Assembly: GCA_036821825.1 (NCBI GenBank)
Contig: DAISIV010000014.1
Coordinates: forward strand, 1 to 64,000
From: CAITZA01 sp937915285
Lineage (GTDB): Bacteria; Desulfobacterota; Desulfomonilia; Desulfomonilales; Desulfomonilaceae
DNA length: 64,000 nt
Reading direction: 5' to 3'
Made by a program: the position numbers and the translations under genes
Shown: positions 16,114 to 24,308 of the stretch, in pieces
Position numbering within the stretch: the stretch's first letter is position 1
How the letters are laid out: every line of letters begins with the position of its first letter
The notes under the pieces: generated by a model
Seen by the model: only the letters and a program-made list of their open reading frames with translations
What the model was told of the DNA's origin: nothing
Databases searched by the model: none

Positions 16114-17790
16114 TTATTTGTGGTCGTGATGTTCTTCCTTAGTGCCATATCCGAAGATCATGGCCTTAAAGTTTTCACTCACCGTCTCACCTGTAGTAGC
16201 AAGATACATATGGGCGACCAGGAAGGCTGCGAACAGGGCGCCCAGAATGTAATGGATCAGGGCCAGAACTTTCAGGCCACCAATCGCTGAAATGATTCCG
16301 GCGAAACATTCCGGATACATGTAGAGAATGCCGCTGATTAGCAGGACCGGCAGGAAGAACAATTGGAACTGCAGGTATGCTATCTTCTGCAACGGATTGA
16401 ACTTGTTCTCCTCTGAAGGCGCATACGGATGAGGTTCATGCTTGAATATACCGTATCCGTAAAATTTGGCCTGCTTGATCATTCCACCCGGAATCTCGCC
16501 CTTTTTCGGGAAGTAATGTGAAATTCTGCCTGAGAAGATCACATATACAAACCAAAGGACAAACGATATAACCGCAATCCACCCGAACCAGTTGTGGACA
16601 TTCACACCCCACTGGAACCATCCAGGGAATCGTTCGGGCCAATGAATCATGATTCCTGTTATGATGAGCATTATGATACAAAGCGCCTGAATCCAGTGCC
16701 AGAGCCTTTCAAAAACCGGATGAAGGTAGATTTTCTCATCCGACCCGTGATGGGGGCCTTTCCTCCTGGTCAGGAACCTGATACCTCCGTGGAAGACAGG
16801 CAGTGCGAATGTGCCTAGCACCACCAGGATTATCAGGGTATCCAGGGCAGGAATTCTGTGAGCGCCTATTACATAGCTGAACTTCTCGAAAAGATCGCTG
16901 TTGATGAAACTGGTTTGAGCCAGATAGGTGAACAGATCGACAGGCGGAGCCTTCTTCGTAGACAGCACTGTGTCACGCTGATGACACTTTTCGCATGAAA
17001 CGATCTTGTCTTTGCCTGCGGGCATGTTGTGAACCCCGGGTTTTTCACCGGCGTGACATAGCATGCAGTCGAGCTTCATGTGGCTTGCGTATGCGTTCAG
17101 GTTGGCGTGGACCTTTGCGTTGTCGATTCCATAGGCCTTGTGGCAATCAAGACAGGCTTTCTTTGTGAAATCCTTGTCGTAATTTGACTGCGCTTTACCG
17201 TAATGAACATCGTGGCAACCGAAACAGGGAGGCGCCTTGGGACCAAGCTTTGATCCGTGGGCGCTTGAGAGAATGCTAGTAACGGAGTCTTCATGACATT
17301 CCTTGCAATCCACGGGAGCAAGTCTCTGGTTGTGGGGCGCATCAGTGGCGTCCTTATGACAGCCAACACAGGTGATATCCTTGTGGACACTATCTGCATA
17401 TTTGGCCTCATCAATGGACAGGTTCAGGTCTCCGAACACGAACACAGGTTTTTTCCTAGGTTCAGCCGGTTTGTCTCCGACATTGACCTGATCCGCAAGC
17501 TCTTCCTTGGTCATCTTCAAAATGTCGGGATTGTGGCAGGCGATACAGGATTGGTCATCCGGTTGGGATGACGATTTGGATTCTGACTTGGGCTCTTCTT
17601 TGGGGGCCGCCTGTGGCTGAGCCTGTTCCGCAGGCTTTGCATCCGGCGCTTTCTCAACTGCGGGTTGACTAGTCTCCTGAGCGAAACTGTTAATGGACGT
17701 TTGGTGCAAATAAAGTCCGCTAACCAGCCCGCCTATCAAAATAAAGACCAGCCAAATCCAAGTCTTCGAGCCTTGACTTAATGATTTCAT
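16114..17790 (-). CDS. Heptaheme c-type cytochrome fused to cytochrome b561 membrane domain
   Basis: A 558-residue fusion. An N-terminal membrane helix (residues 11-28) and a Pro/Ala/Glu/Lys-rich linker lead into a periplasmic domain with seven CxxCH heme sites (starting near 82, 141, 162, 189, 213, 242 and 266). The C-terminal half (about 315-545) is a four-helix cytochrome b561/HyaC-FdnI-like domain with candidate heme b histidines in HPVFERLWHW, NVHNWFGW and HYILGALFAAFLVAHMY. The family links periplasmic electron carriers to the menaquinone pool. Its neighbours, cytochrome c3 and a hydrogenase maturation protease, suggest hydrogenase-derived electrons as the input. The gene has its own upstream terminator-separated position and may be transcribed separately from cytochrome c3. 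Confidence 0.85.
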   Translation of the reverse strand: MKSLSQGSKTWIWLVFILIGGLVSGLYLHQTSINSFAQETSQPAVEKAPDAKPAEQAQPQAAPKEEPKSESKSSSQPDDQSCIACHNPDILKMTKEELADQVNVGDKPAEPRKKPVFVFGDLNLSIDEAKYADSVHKDITCVGCHKDATDAPHNQRLAPVDCKECHEDSVTSILSSAHGSKLGPKAPPCFGCHDVHYGKAQSNYDKDFTKKACLDCHKAYGIDNAKVHANLNAYASHMKLDCMLCHAGEKPGVHNMPAGKDKIVSCEKCHQRDTVLSTKKAPPVDLFTYLAQTSFINSDLFEKFSYVIGAHRIPALDTLIILVVLGTFALPVFHGGIRFLTRRKGPHHGSDEKIYLHPVFERLWHWIQALCIIMLIITGIMIHWPERFPGWFQWGVNVHNWFGWIAVISFVLWFVYVIFSGRISHYFPKKGEIPGGMIKQAKFYGYGIFKHEPHPYAPSEENKFNPLQKIAYLQFQLFFLPVLLISGILYMYPECFAGIISAIGGLKVLALIHYILGALFAAFLVAHMYLATTGETVSENFKAMIFGYGTKEEHHDHK

Positions 17791-17920
17791 GATAAGCTCC
17801 TTGAACTACGAAAATTGTGTTTAAGGAAATTAATTTTGGACAGCTATTATATTAAGTGAGATCATTTGATCCTCACAAAATACACTTGCCTGCAATGTCA
17901 GGTCAAGCTCTTTGCAATAA

Positions 17921-17952
17921 AAAAAAGCCCCAAAAGGAAAAGGGGCTTTTTT
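17921..17952 (-). terminator. Intrinsic terminator after cytochrome c3
   Basis: AAAAAAGCCCC, a nine-base loop and AGGGGCTTTTTT form a strong hairpin with A and T runs on both sides. It works for the minus-strand cytochrome c3 gene that ends at 17983, and separates it from the heptaheme cytochrome gene downstream. Confidence 0.9.
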
Positions 17953-17982
17953 CGCTATCTAGCAAAATTAGCGATCTAGCAG

Positions 17983-18399
17983 CTATTTTTTCTCTTTTTT
18001 CTCATGGCATTTTGCGCAGGCTATTGGTCCGGTAGGTTTGTTTTCCCCTTTGACCTTCTTGTGACAGTTCACACAGTTGTCATGATAAGCCTTTTCCAGT
18101 TTGACCACTTTGCCGTCAGCTTCGAGTTTGTGGCAAGCGCCGCATTTCTGTACTTCATCGCCTTCTTTCCATACGTTCTTGCCATCTTTGATCACGTGAT
18201 GACAATCGGCGCACTTCACGGCTTTGTGTTTAGCGTGGGGGAATTTGACCGGGCCTTGCTTGAATTCCTTGAAGACATCCTTGGAATGGATCATGATGTC
18301 GCCTTCCGGGGCCTTGGTAGCAGCGTAGGAAAGCGAAAAGGCCGCACAAACTGCGACGGTCAACACCAGCGTCATAAAAATTCTTGATTTACTGTGCAT
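17983..18399 (-). CDS. Tetraheme cytochrome c3
   Basis: A 138-residue exported cytochrome. After a signal peptide (hydrophobic core FMTLVLTVAVCAAFSLSYA) the mature protein has four CxxCH sites (CADCH, CGACH, CVNCH, CAKCH) and extra histidines including the HAKHKAVKCADCHH cluster, which fits class III cytochrome c with bis-His hemes. Such periplasmic cytochromes accept electrons from [NiFe] hydrogenase in sulfate reducers. The start is ATG 18399, seven bases after GGAGG; a longer frame adds 20 residues without support. Its neighbours are the hydrogenase maturation protease upstream and the heptaheme/cytochrome b protein downstream. Confidence 0.9.
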   Translation of the reverse strand: MHSKSRIFMTLVLTVAVCAAFSLSYAATKAPEGDIMIHSKDVFKEFKQGPVKFPHAKHKAVKCADCHHVIKDGKNVWKEGDEVQKCGACHKLEADGKVVKLEKAYHDNCVNCHKKVKGENKPTGPIACAKCHEKKEKK

Positions 18400-18537
18400 T
18401 GATGGGCCTCCAAATTTTGGGAATGGAATAGGGGATCTATCCAGAAAAAGGCTGACCATTTAGCCTAAAGCATTATTACTAGCACAGAGTGATGGACCGT
18501 TCAAACTTTTTTTGGAAATACTGCCGACTAAAAAAGT

Positions 18538-19026
18538 TCACACAGGGGTTCCGTTGACACCTAATCTTTCCAGTTCCCTGATCACGCAGTTAATCAGTTC
18601 GGGCACCCGGGCCTCTATACCTGGGGTTAATTCAAGACCGTAAGGCGATATGTCCTGCGGCTCAATTCCCACAACTACAACCGATTTGGGGGCCTGATCC
18701 AGAAGCGCGCAAAGGTTGAGAGCCTCAATCAGGTCACTGTCGTGAGCGGACTGTTTGGCTCTAAGCCCCTTGGGCAAATCATCCCTCTCCAGCCTGTATA
18801 TTGCTCCAGGCTCACATTGACCAAAAACAGCGTCTATAACAATGAGGTGATCAGCTTCCTGCAGTGTCGGCATGAGCCATAGCCCCTGAGTTCCACCATC
18901 TACTAATTGCACGTTATCAGGGAAGACGTAAGTTTTCTTAAGCTCTTCAACAACTCTTACGCCCACGCCCTCATCCTTGAGCAATGTGTTCCCTACCCCC
19001 AGAACGACTATTTTTTCGTCTGTCAT
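18538..19026 (-). CDS. [NiFe] hydrogenase maturation protease (HyaD/HybD family)
   Basis: A 162-residue endopeptidase that removes the C-terminal tail of the hydrogenase large subunit after nickel insertion. The family motifs GVGNTLLKDEGVG and VIDAV are present, with the nickel-sensing residues Glu19, Asp65 and His95 in place. Its probable substrate is the large subunit encoded at 45906-47570, which still carries a cleavable tail. The gene starts six bases before the dnaJ frame begins on the same strand (dnaJ stop at 19033), so the two are co-transcribed. Confidence 0.88.
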   Translation of the reverse strand: MTDEKIVVLGVGNTLLKDEGVGVRVVEELKKTYVFPDNVQLVDGGTQGLWLMPTLQEADHLIVIDAVFGQCEPGAIYRLERDDLPKGLRAKQSAHDSDLIEALNLCALLDQAPKSVVVVGIEPQDISPYGLELTPGIEARVPELINCVIRELERLGVNGTPV

Positions 19027-19032
19027 TGTGTT

Positions 19033-20130
19033 TTATTTCTTCCTGGAAAAGAAGCCTCTCTTCTTGGGATGAACCTTTGCTCCCTCGATTTCGGCCAGTT
19101 TCCTCAAAACTTCTTCATGCTCCTTTGATAGCTCCTTAGGCGTTTCCACATAAACCACTGCGATCAGGTCGCCCCTGCCCCGTCCTCTGAGACGAGGAAC
19201 ACCCTTACCCGACAAGTGGATGTTCTGACCTGACTGGATGCCTTTGGGAACTTCCAGCTTCTCAGTCCCCTCAAGACTCTGGATGTCTATCACTCCTCCG
19301 AGAGCCGCCAGGCTATAGGTTATCGGGACACCTATTATTATGTCATCCCCTTCTCTCCTGAAAACTTCGTGGCGTCTGACGTTGATGAATACGTATAGAT
19401 CGCCTGGAGGCGCTCCGGGATCGCCTGGCTCTCCCTCACCCTGAAGCCTCAGGCGTGAGCCGGTCTCAACACCACCGGGTATTTTGACGGTCAGTTTCTT
19501 GGATTTCAGGATTCTGCCGACCCCCCTGCACTGCTCGCATGGGTCCTTGATCTCAGTCCCGCTGCCCTGACATTTCGGACATGTGGTGCTTATGGAGAAG
19601 AATCCCTGTGAGCGTGTAACCTGTCCACGACCACCGCAGGCCGAACACACCGCCGGAGCTGCCCCACCCTTGGTTCCCTGTCCATGGCACTCCTCACAGA
19701 CCTCATGACGGGAAACTTCTATTTCGGTTTCTTTTCCGAATACCGCCTCCATGAACTCGATGGTGAGTTCAAGTCTTAAATCCGCGCCGCGCCTGACAAC
19801 GTTCCTGCGTGACCTGGAAGATCCGAAACCGAAAAACTCCTCAAAAATATCCCCGAAAGAAGAGAAAACGTCCTCAAAATTCCTGAACCCCTGAAAACCG
19901 GTTTGCTGAAGCCCCTCATGACCGTACCTGTCATAAATCTGGCGTTTCTCAGGATCACTCAGGACTTCATAAGCCTCTGCAGCCTCCTTGAATTTTTCTT
20001 CGGATTCCTTATTCCCCTTGTTTCGGTCGGGATGATGTTTCAGTGCAAGCTGTCTGTAAGATTTCTTGATTTCCTCACCGCTAGCGGTCTTTTCTACTTC
20101 AAGAATCTCGTAATAATCACGTTTTATCAT
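19033..20130 (-). CDS. dnaJ: Chaperone protein DnaJ
   Basis: A 365-residue type I Hsp40. The J domain has the HPD motif (YRQLALKHHPDRNKG); a short Gly/Phe region (GFQGFRNFEDVFSSFGDIF) follows. The zinc domain has all four CxxCxGxG motifs (CEECHGQG, CSACGGRG, CPKCQGSG, CEQCRGVG), and the C-terminal substrate-binding domain is complete. It stimulates DnaK ATPase and delivers clients. No dnaK or grpE is nearby; instead it precedes a hydrogenase maturation protease. The CIRCE heat-shock operator is not seen upstream. Confidence 0.95.
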   Translation of the reverse strand: MIKRDYYEILEVEKTASGEEIKKSYRQLALKHHPDRNKGNKESEEKFKEAAEAYEVLSDPEKRQIYDRYGHEGLQQTGFQGFRNFEDVFSSFGDIFEEFFGFGSSRSRRNVVRRGADLRLELTIEFMEAVFGKETEIEVSRHEVCEECHGQGTKGGAAPAVCSACGGRGQVTRSQGFFSISTTCPKCQGSGTEIKDPCEQCRGVGRILKSKKLTVKIPGGVETGSRLRLQGEGEPGDPGAPPGDLYVFINVRRHEVFRREGDDIIIGVPITYSLAALGGVIDIQSLEGTEKLEVPKGIQSGQNIHLSGKGVPRLRGRGRGDLIAVVYVETPKELSKEHEEVLRKLAEIEGAKVHPKKRGFFSRKK

Positions 20131-20184
20131 CGATTAAACTCTTGATTCATTTTTTGGGATCGAATTAGGCGTTTTGCGCAACCC

Positions 20185-20198
20185 ACACATAGATGTGT
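20185..20198. promoter_or_regulatory. Short palindrome upstream of dnaJ
   Basis: ACACAT-AG-ATGTGT is a perfect inverted repeat 55 bases before the dnaJ start codon, between dnaJ and the small zinc-binding protein gene. It may be an operator, but symmetry is the only evidence. Confidence 0.25.
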
Positions 20199-20235
20199 AC
20201 TCATCTTCCGTTTGTCACTCCCATGCCGGAATTTT

Positions 20236-20439
20236 TTAAGCCTTTTTTGCGGATTTCGCTTTCTCGGCGCAGCTAAGCATGTCACCTTCCTTGATCAACA
20301 TGTTGATTATACAAGCTGTCCTGAACTGGCAATATATCTTGGGACTGTGGCAGCAGGCGCATTCCTCACACATTCTTACGCCATCTTTCTCACAAAAAAA
20401 CACACCCTCACGGTCAGGGTGCCTGTAACAAGGTTCCAT
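20236..20439 (-). CDS. Small B-box-like zinc-binding protein
   Basis: A 67-residue protein with nine cysteines and two histidines. The N-terminal half follows a B-box-type pattern: Cys4, His7, Cys16, Asp19, Cys24, Cys27, then Cys29-Cys30-His31, Cys37 and Cys43. The C-terminus is Lys/Ala-rich. It probably binds one or two zinc ions; its partner is unknown. The ATG has AGGTG five bases upstream. It lies 105 bases upstream of dnaJ on the same strand, perhaps in one unit. Confidence 0.65.
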   Translation of the reverse strand: MEPCYRHPDREGVFFCEKDGVRMCEECACCHSPKIYCQFRTACIINMLIKEGDMLSCAEKAKSAKKA

Positions 20440-20593
20440 GTTTCACCTACAGACTGACTGTTTTGCTTCTTGTCGTTAGCCGAAGCGTTTCCCCTGAGAA
20501 TAATCAATCCACATAAGACATCAACGTCATGTTCCCGTGGGGTATGATTTCTGATAACTTTTTTTGGGGAAATCCTTTCGTTCACAAACATTA

Positions 20594-21313
20594 TCATTCA
20601 GGGATGCTGGTCATCTTTCCAATAGCAAGTTCATGGACAGGAATGATAATGTCGGCCGTCTCCCGGATACGGTTCATGCTATCATAGGCTTCTATAGTGT
20701 TGAGGAGCACCCCAGGCAGGATCACGTTGCCTGATGGAGGAAAATTCTCCGCGCAACAACACAGTCCCGTGATTACGGCCTTTCCTTTTTCAGTATTCAC
20801 CACCACTGACTGACCTCCGGGGGTATGACCAGGCGTCAGGATCACCTCGATACCTTCAACGATCTCCGTGTCTCCGTCAATCACCTTTAGGTTCACCCCG
20901 TCCAGGACATCCGGATAATACCGATGATCCACCGGATGTGGATCCATGCAGAAATCAAGTTCCCGTTTCTGGACATAAACTTCCGCATTCGAGCATAAAC
21001 AGTCATTCTCGCAGTGATCGTTGTGGAGATGAGTATGAATGACTATATCAATATCTTCCGGCTTCCATCCGATGGTTTCCAAAGCCTCTTCGAACTGCAT
21101 CACCGGAAATCCCGTTCTCTCCTCCAGATTGTCCGGAGCAATAAAGTCTTCAACTCCCGTATCAACAATAATCTTCTTGTCGCCACCCATAATCGCAAAA
21201 ACGTAAATGGGCAGAATGATGCGCTTACCGTAAAATCTTTGATAGGTTAATATGCCCTGGTCGGTTTCGTTGAAGCCGACTGCCAGAGGTCGTATGGTGT
21301 AGGTTGCGCTCAT
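20594..21313 (-). CDS. Metallo-beta-lactamase-fold hydrolase (AHL-lactonase-like)
   Basis: A 239-residue hydrolase with the metal motif HxHxDH at His95, His97, Asp99 and His100, and a later GHTPGGQS loop with a further metal histidine. The overall layout (long N-terminal strand region, then HTHLHNDH) resembles the N-acyl-homoserine lactonase group, but substrate cannot be assigned by motif. Three cysteines directly after the metal motif (CENDCLC) are uncommon. It is on the same strand as hemB-ahbD and the second hydrolase, separated by about 150 bases with nothing recognisable. Confidence 0.75.
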   Translation of the reverse strand: MSATYTIRPLAVGFNETDQGILTYQRFYGKRIILPIYVFAIMGGDKKIIVDTGVEDFIAPDNLEERTGFPVMQFEEALETIGWKPEDIDIVIHTHLHNDHCENDCLCSNAEVYVQKRELDFCMDPHPVDHRYYPDVLDGVNLKVIDGDTEIVEGIEVILTPGHTPGGQSVVVNTEKGKAVITGLCCCAENFPPSGNVILPGVLLNTIEAYDSMNRIRETADIIIPVHELAIGKMTSIPE

Positions 21314-21463
21314 TTTTAATTACTCATACTTTCCGTAGAATTCTATTGACCATACTACAAAAGCAAGACCGTCCATACTGATTTCTGAACCTGCAGACAC
21401 CCCACTGTTGACCAGGAAACCCTGAGTTGCCCCCCATGGAGCAAAGTCTGCAGAAATCTTCGG

Positions 21464-22093
21464 CTAGATGTAAGCGTTTTCTCTCTTTTCCCTGCCGATG
21501 GTAGATGTCGGAGTATCACCATAGTTATGCCCTGGCAGAACTATCGTATCATCAGGCAAGGCGAAAAGCTTGTTCCTGATGGTGTTCTGGAGGACCTGGA
21601 ATGATCCACCGGGCAAGTCGGTTCTTCCTACTCCACCCACAAACAGAGTGTCACCGGTGATGACGTAACCGGGAAACAAAAGACATATACCGCCGACAGT
21701 GTGCCCGGGAGTGTGCATCACCTTTACGGAGCTATCCCCAAATGTAATTGCATCCCCGTCTTTCAATAGCAAGGATGCCGGAGGGGACGGCTCAGCTCCG
21801 AACATGGCGAGCATCCCCAGGTTCGGATGGGCTAATGCGTCGGCTTCAAGTTCGTGAATTGCAATCGGCGCCTTGGTAACCTGATTCATTTCCTTGTTAC
21901 CTGCTATGTGATCTACATGGCTGTGAGTGTTCACGATGTATTTGAGGCTCTGGATCCCGCCGTCTCTGGCTGCTTTGAGAATTGGGCCTGACGGGCCTCC
22001 GGGATCAATCACTATGCCTTCACCTGTGGACTGATCCCCGAGCAGGTAGCAAAATATTTCGAATCCACCAATCTGTATCTGTCTTAATATCAC
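21464..22093 (-). CDS. Metallo-beta-lactamase-fold hydrolase (glyoxalase II-like)
   Basis: A 209-residue protein of the short GloB-like group. THSHVDHIAG supplies His57, His59, Asp61 and His62; a GHTVGG loop, GDTLFVGGVGR and the C-terminal LPGHNYG complete the metal site. Members hydrolyse thioesters such as S-lactoylglutathione analogues or act as sulfur dioxygenases, so the exact reaction is open. Its start overlaps the ahbD stop by four bases, making it the last gene of a hemB-ahbD-hydrolase operon. Confidence 0.8.
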   Translation of the reverse strand: MILRQIQIGGFEIFCYLLGDQSTGEGIVIDPGGPSGPILKAARDGGIQSLKYIVNTHSHVDHIAGNKEMNQVTKAPIAIHELEADALAHPNLGMLAMFGAEPSPPASLLLKDGDAITFGDSSVKVMHTPGHTVGGICLLFPGYVITGDTLFVGGVGRTDLPGGSFQVLQNTIRNKLFALPDDTIVLPGHNYGDTPTSTIGREKRENAYI

Positions 22094-23160
22094 TTGGTCC
22101 TCCGTAAACCTGAATAAGCTGGTGGCTCATACATGCAGTATGGCTCCTCGGACATGTAGGATCCCGTGTGTTCATAGGCTCTGGCCCGGCAACCACCACA
22201 AAATCTTAAATAGTCACATTTGCCGCATTTGCCCTCAAGCTTGCTAAATGTCCTTAGGTCGTTGAAAAGGCTTGCATTCTCCCAGAGGTCTGCGAATGAC
22301 TGTTCCCTGACTGAACCCGCCTGCACATCAAAATATCCGCATGGCTGTAATTCGCCGATGTGAGACACAAAACAGAATGAAAGCCCTCCAAGACATCCAC
22401 GGGTTCTGGCGTTCAGCCCGAAATTTACTTCATCAACCTTTATGCCGTCCATAGCAGCCTGCTGACGCATGATCCTGTAGTATTGAGGCGCGCAGGTCGC
22501 TTTTGTCTCAAGCGTGGATTTTAGACCCAGGTTGTAAAATTCAACCAGGGTCTCCTCGTATTCCCTTGGCCCCATTTCTTCACCTGACATATCCTTTGCC
22601 CGACCGGTGGGGACGAGAAGAAAGACGTGAAAAGCGACGGCTCCGATATCCTCGGCCATTTTCATGATCCGGGCTAACTGGCCCCTGTTTCTTTTGGTCA
22701 AGGTGGTGTTTATCTGGACGCCAACCCCAGCGGATTTCAGGAACTCCACTCCTTTTAGCGATGCGTTGAAGGCTCCAGGTATTTTCCTGAAGTTGTCATG
22801 GTCCTCGGCCGTAGCGCCGTCTATACTGATGCTGGCCCTGGGTATCCCGACTTTTGCAAGCTCCCTGGCAATCCCCTCATCAATCAAGACGCCATTGGTA
22901 GCCACGACTGCCCTCAAGCCAGACTTGACGGCATACCGGGCCAATTCAAAGAAATCTGGCCTCAGGAGTGGTTCTCCACCGGTCATGATGAGGATGGGGG
23001 TTCCGACTTGCCTTATGCCATCTATCAGGCTTAAGCCCTCCTGGGTGGACAACTGATTGGGGTCGGCTTCAGGGCAAGCGCCTGCCCGACAGTGAATGCA
23101 GTTCAGATTACACGCCCTGGTCATTTCCCAGGCGACTAGCCGCAGATCGAAATGTTTCAC
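22090..23160 (-). CDS. ahbD: Heme b synthase AhbD (radical SAM/SPASM)
   Basis: A 356-residue radical SAM enzyme that converts iron-coproporphyrin III to heme b by oxidative decarboxylation, the last step of the siroheme-dependent heme pathway in sulfate reducers and archaea. The N-terminus LRLVAWEMTRACNLNCIHC carries Cys17, Cys21 and Cys24 for the SAM cluster; GGEPLLRP is the SAM-binding motif. The C-terminal Cys-rich region (CGKCDYLRFCGGCRARAYEH) holds the auxiliary cluster. The assignment to AhbD over AhbC rests on the N-terminus and the overlap with hemB (four bases). Confidence 0.82.
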   Translation of the reverse strand: MKHFDLRLVAWEMTRACNLNCIHCRAGACPEADPNQLSTQEGLSLIDGIRQVGTPILIMTGGEPLLRPDFFELARYAVKSGLRAVVATNGVLIDEGIARELAKVGIPRASISIDGATAEDHDNFRKIPGAFNASLKGVEFLKSAGVGVQINTTLTKRNRGQLARIMKMAEDIGAVAFHVFLLVPTGRAKDMSGEEMGPREYEETLVEFYNLGLKSTLETKATCAPQYYRIMRQQAAMDGIKVDEVNFGLNARTRGCLGGLSFCFVSHIGELQPCGYFDVQAGSVREQSFADLWENASLFNDLRTFSKLEGKCGKCDYLRFCGGCRARAYEHTGSYMSEEPYCMYEPPAYSGLRRTK

Positions 23161-24152
23161 TTTTTCCTCTTTACAGCGCCATCCTGGAGCAACCTTGCCG
23201 CTTCCAGCGCATGATAGGTGATTATGAGGTCAGCCCCGGCGCGTCGGATGGACAGAAGGGTTTCCATCATGCAACGGTCATGATCAATCCACCCGTTCTG
23301 GGCGGCAGCCTTGATCATGGCGAACTCACCGCTTACGTTGTAGGCGGCTACCGGTAAATCAAAGGCGTTTCGGACACGCCATATGATGTCGAGATAAGGC
23401 AGGGCCGGCTTAACCATGATTATGTCGGCGCCTTCGTCCACATCCATGCCCACTTCACGTATGGCCTCATCCGAGTTTGCAGGATCCATCTGATAGGAGC
23501 GTCTATCCCCTTGCTTGGGGGCCGACTGGGCAGCGTCCCTGAACGGGCCGTAGAATCCGGAGCAGTATTTTGCCGAATAAGCCATAATCGGAAGGGACTC
23601 GTGGCCAGCTTCATCGAGGGCCTCACGAATGGCCCCTACCCTGCCGTCCATCATATCAGACGGGGCTACCATGTCGGCTCCTGCTGAAGCGTGTGAAAGA
23701 GCCACCCTAACTAGCAGGTCCAGCGTGGAATCATTGTCAACATCATGGTTGAGGAGTACACCGCAGTGACCGTGATCGGTATATTCGCAAAGACAAACAT
23801 CGGTGATAACGATGAGGTCGGGATAAGCGTTTTTTACCTGACGCACTGTCCTCTGAATAATTCCATCCTTGGCATAGCCTTCAGAACCGACGGCGTCCTT
23901 CCTGGACGGTATTCCGAAAAGCATTATCGCAGGGATGCCACGGTCAACAACTTCACGCAATTCTTTGATAAGGACATCCGGTGATAACTGGAAATGACCG
24001 GGCATCGAGGCCAACGGGTTTTTAATCCCTTTCCCGGAAATGCAGAAAAAAGGTAAAATAAAATTTTTGACATTCAATTGGGTTTCGCGAACCATTGATC
24101 GCAAAGCCTCAGTTCTTCTCATTCTTCGTGGTCTGTATTCCGGAAATCGCAT
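23157..24152 (-). CDS. hemB: Porphobilinogen synthase (delta-aminolevulinate dehydratase)
   Basis: A 331-residue enzyme joining two 5-aminolevulinate molecules into porphobilinogen. Schiff-base lysines Lys195 (AYSAKYCSGFYGPFRDA) and Lys248 (MVKPALPYLD) are present. The Cys120-x-Cys122-x7-Cys130 set marks the zinc-dependent form. The gene heads the operon hemB-ahbD-hydrolase and overlaps ahbD by four bases. A near-consensus promoter lies 33-61 bases upstream. Confidence 0.95.
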   Translation of the reverse strand: MRFPEYRPRRMRRTEALRSMVRETQLNVKNFILPFFCISGKGIKNPLASMPGHFQLSPDVLIKELREVVDRGIPAIMLFGIPSRKDAVGSEGYAKDGIIQRTVRQVKNAYPDLIVITDVCLCEYTDHGHCGVLLNHDVDNDSTLDLLVRVALSHASAGADMVAPSDMMDGRVGAIREALDEAGHESLPIMAYSAKYCSGFYGPFRDAAQSAPKQGDRRSYQMDPANSDEAIREVGMDVDEGADIIMVKPALPYLDIIWRVRNAFDLPVAAYNVSGEFAMIKAAAQNGWIDHDRCMMETLLSIRRAGADLIITYHALEAARLLQDGAVKRKK

Positions 24153-24184
24153 GGCAACTCCGTTAGTCTTGATTCTTTAAAGAA

Positions 24185-24213
24185 TTTATAAGCCTGATTA
24201 CGGAGAGTGTCAA
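24185..24213 (-). promoter_or_regulatory. Sigma70-type promoter for hemB-ahbD
   Basis: On the minus strand TTGACA (24208-24213) and TATAAA (24185-24190) are separated by exactly 17 bases. The predicted start point is about 25 bases before the hemB ATG. Confidence 0.75.
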
Positions 24214-24308
24214 TCCGGGCACAGAAGCCGGGTGAGAGCGCGGGGCCACTCAGGACGGCTCATGTGACCACAGGTATCAAATCATGAAGCGGTGGTTGAT
24301 CAGCAGAA

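Noticed and set aside
24210..24260. Stretch resembling a cobalamin riboswitch (GAAGCCGGGTGAGAGCGC then GGGGCCACT)
   Set aside because: The conserved B12-box spacing and the central conserved elements are missing, and the downstream PIG-L gene gives no cobalamin context.
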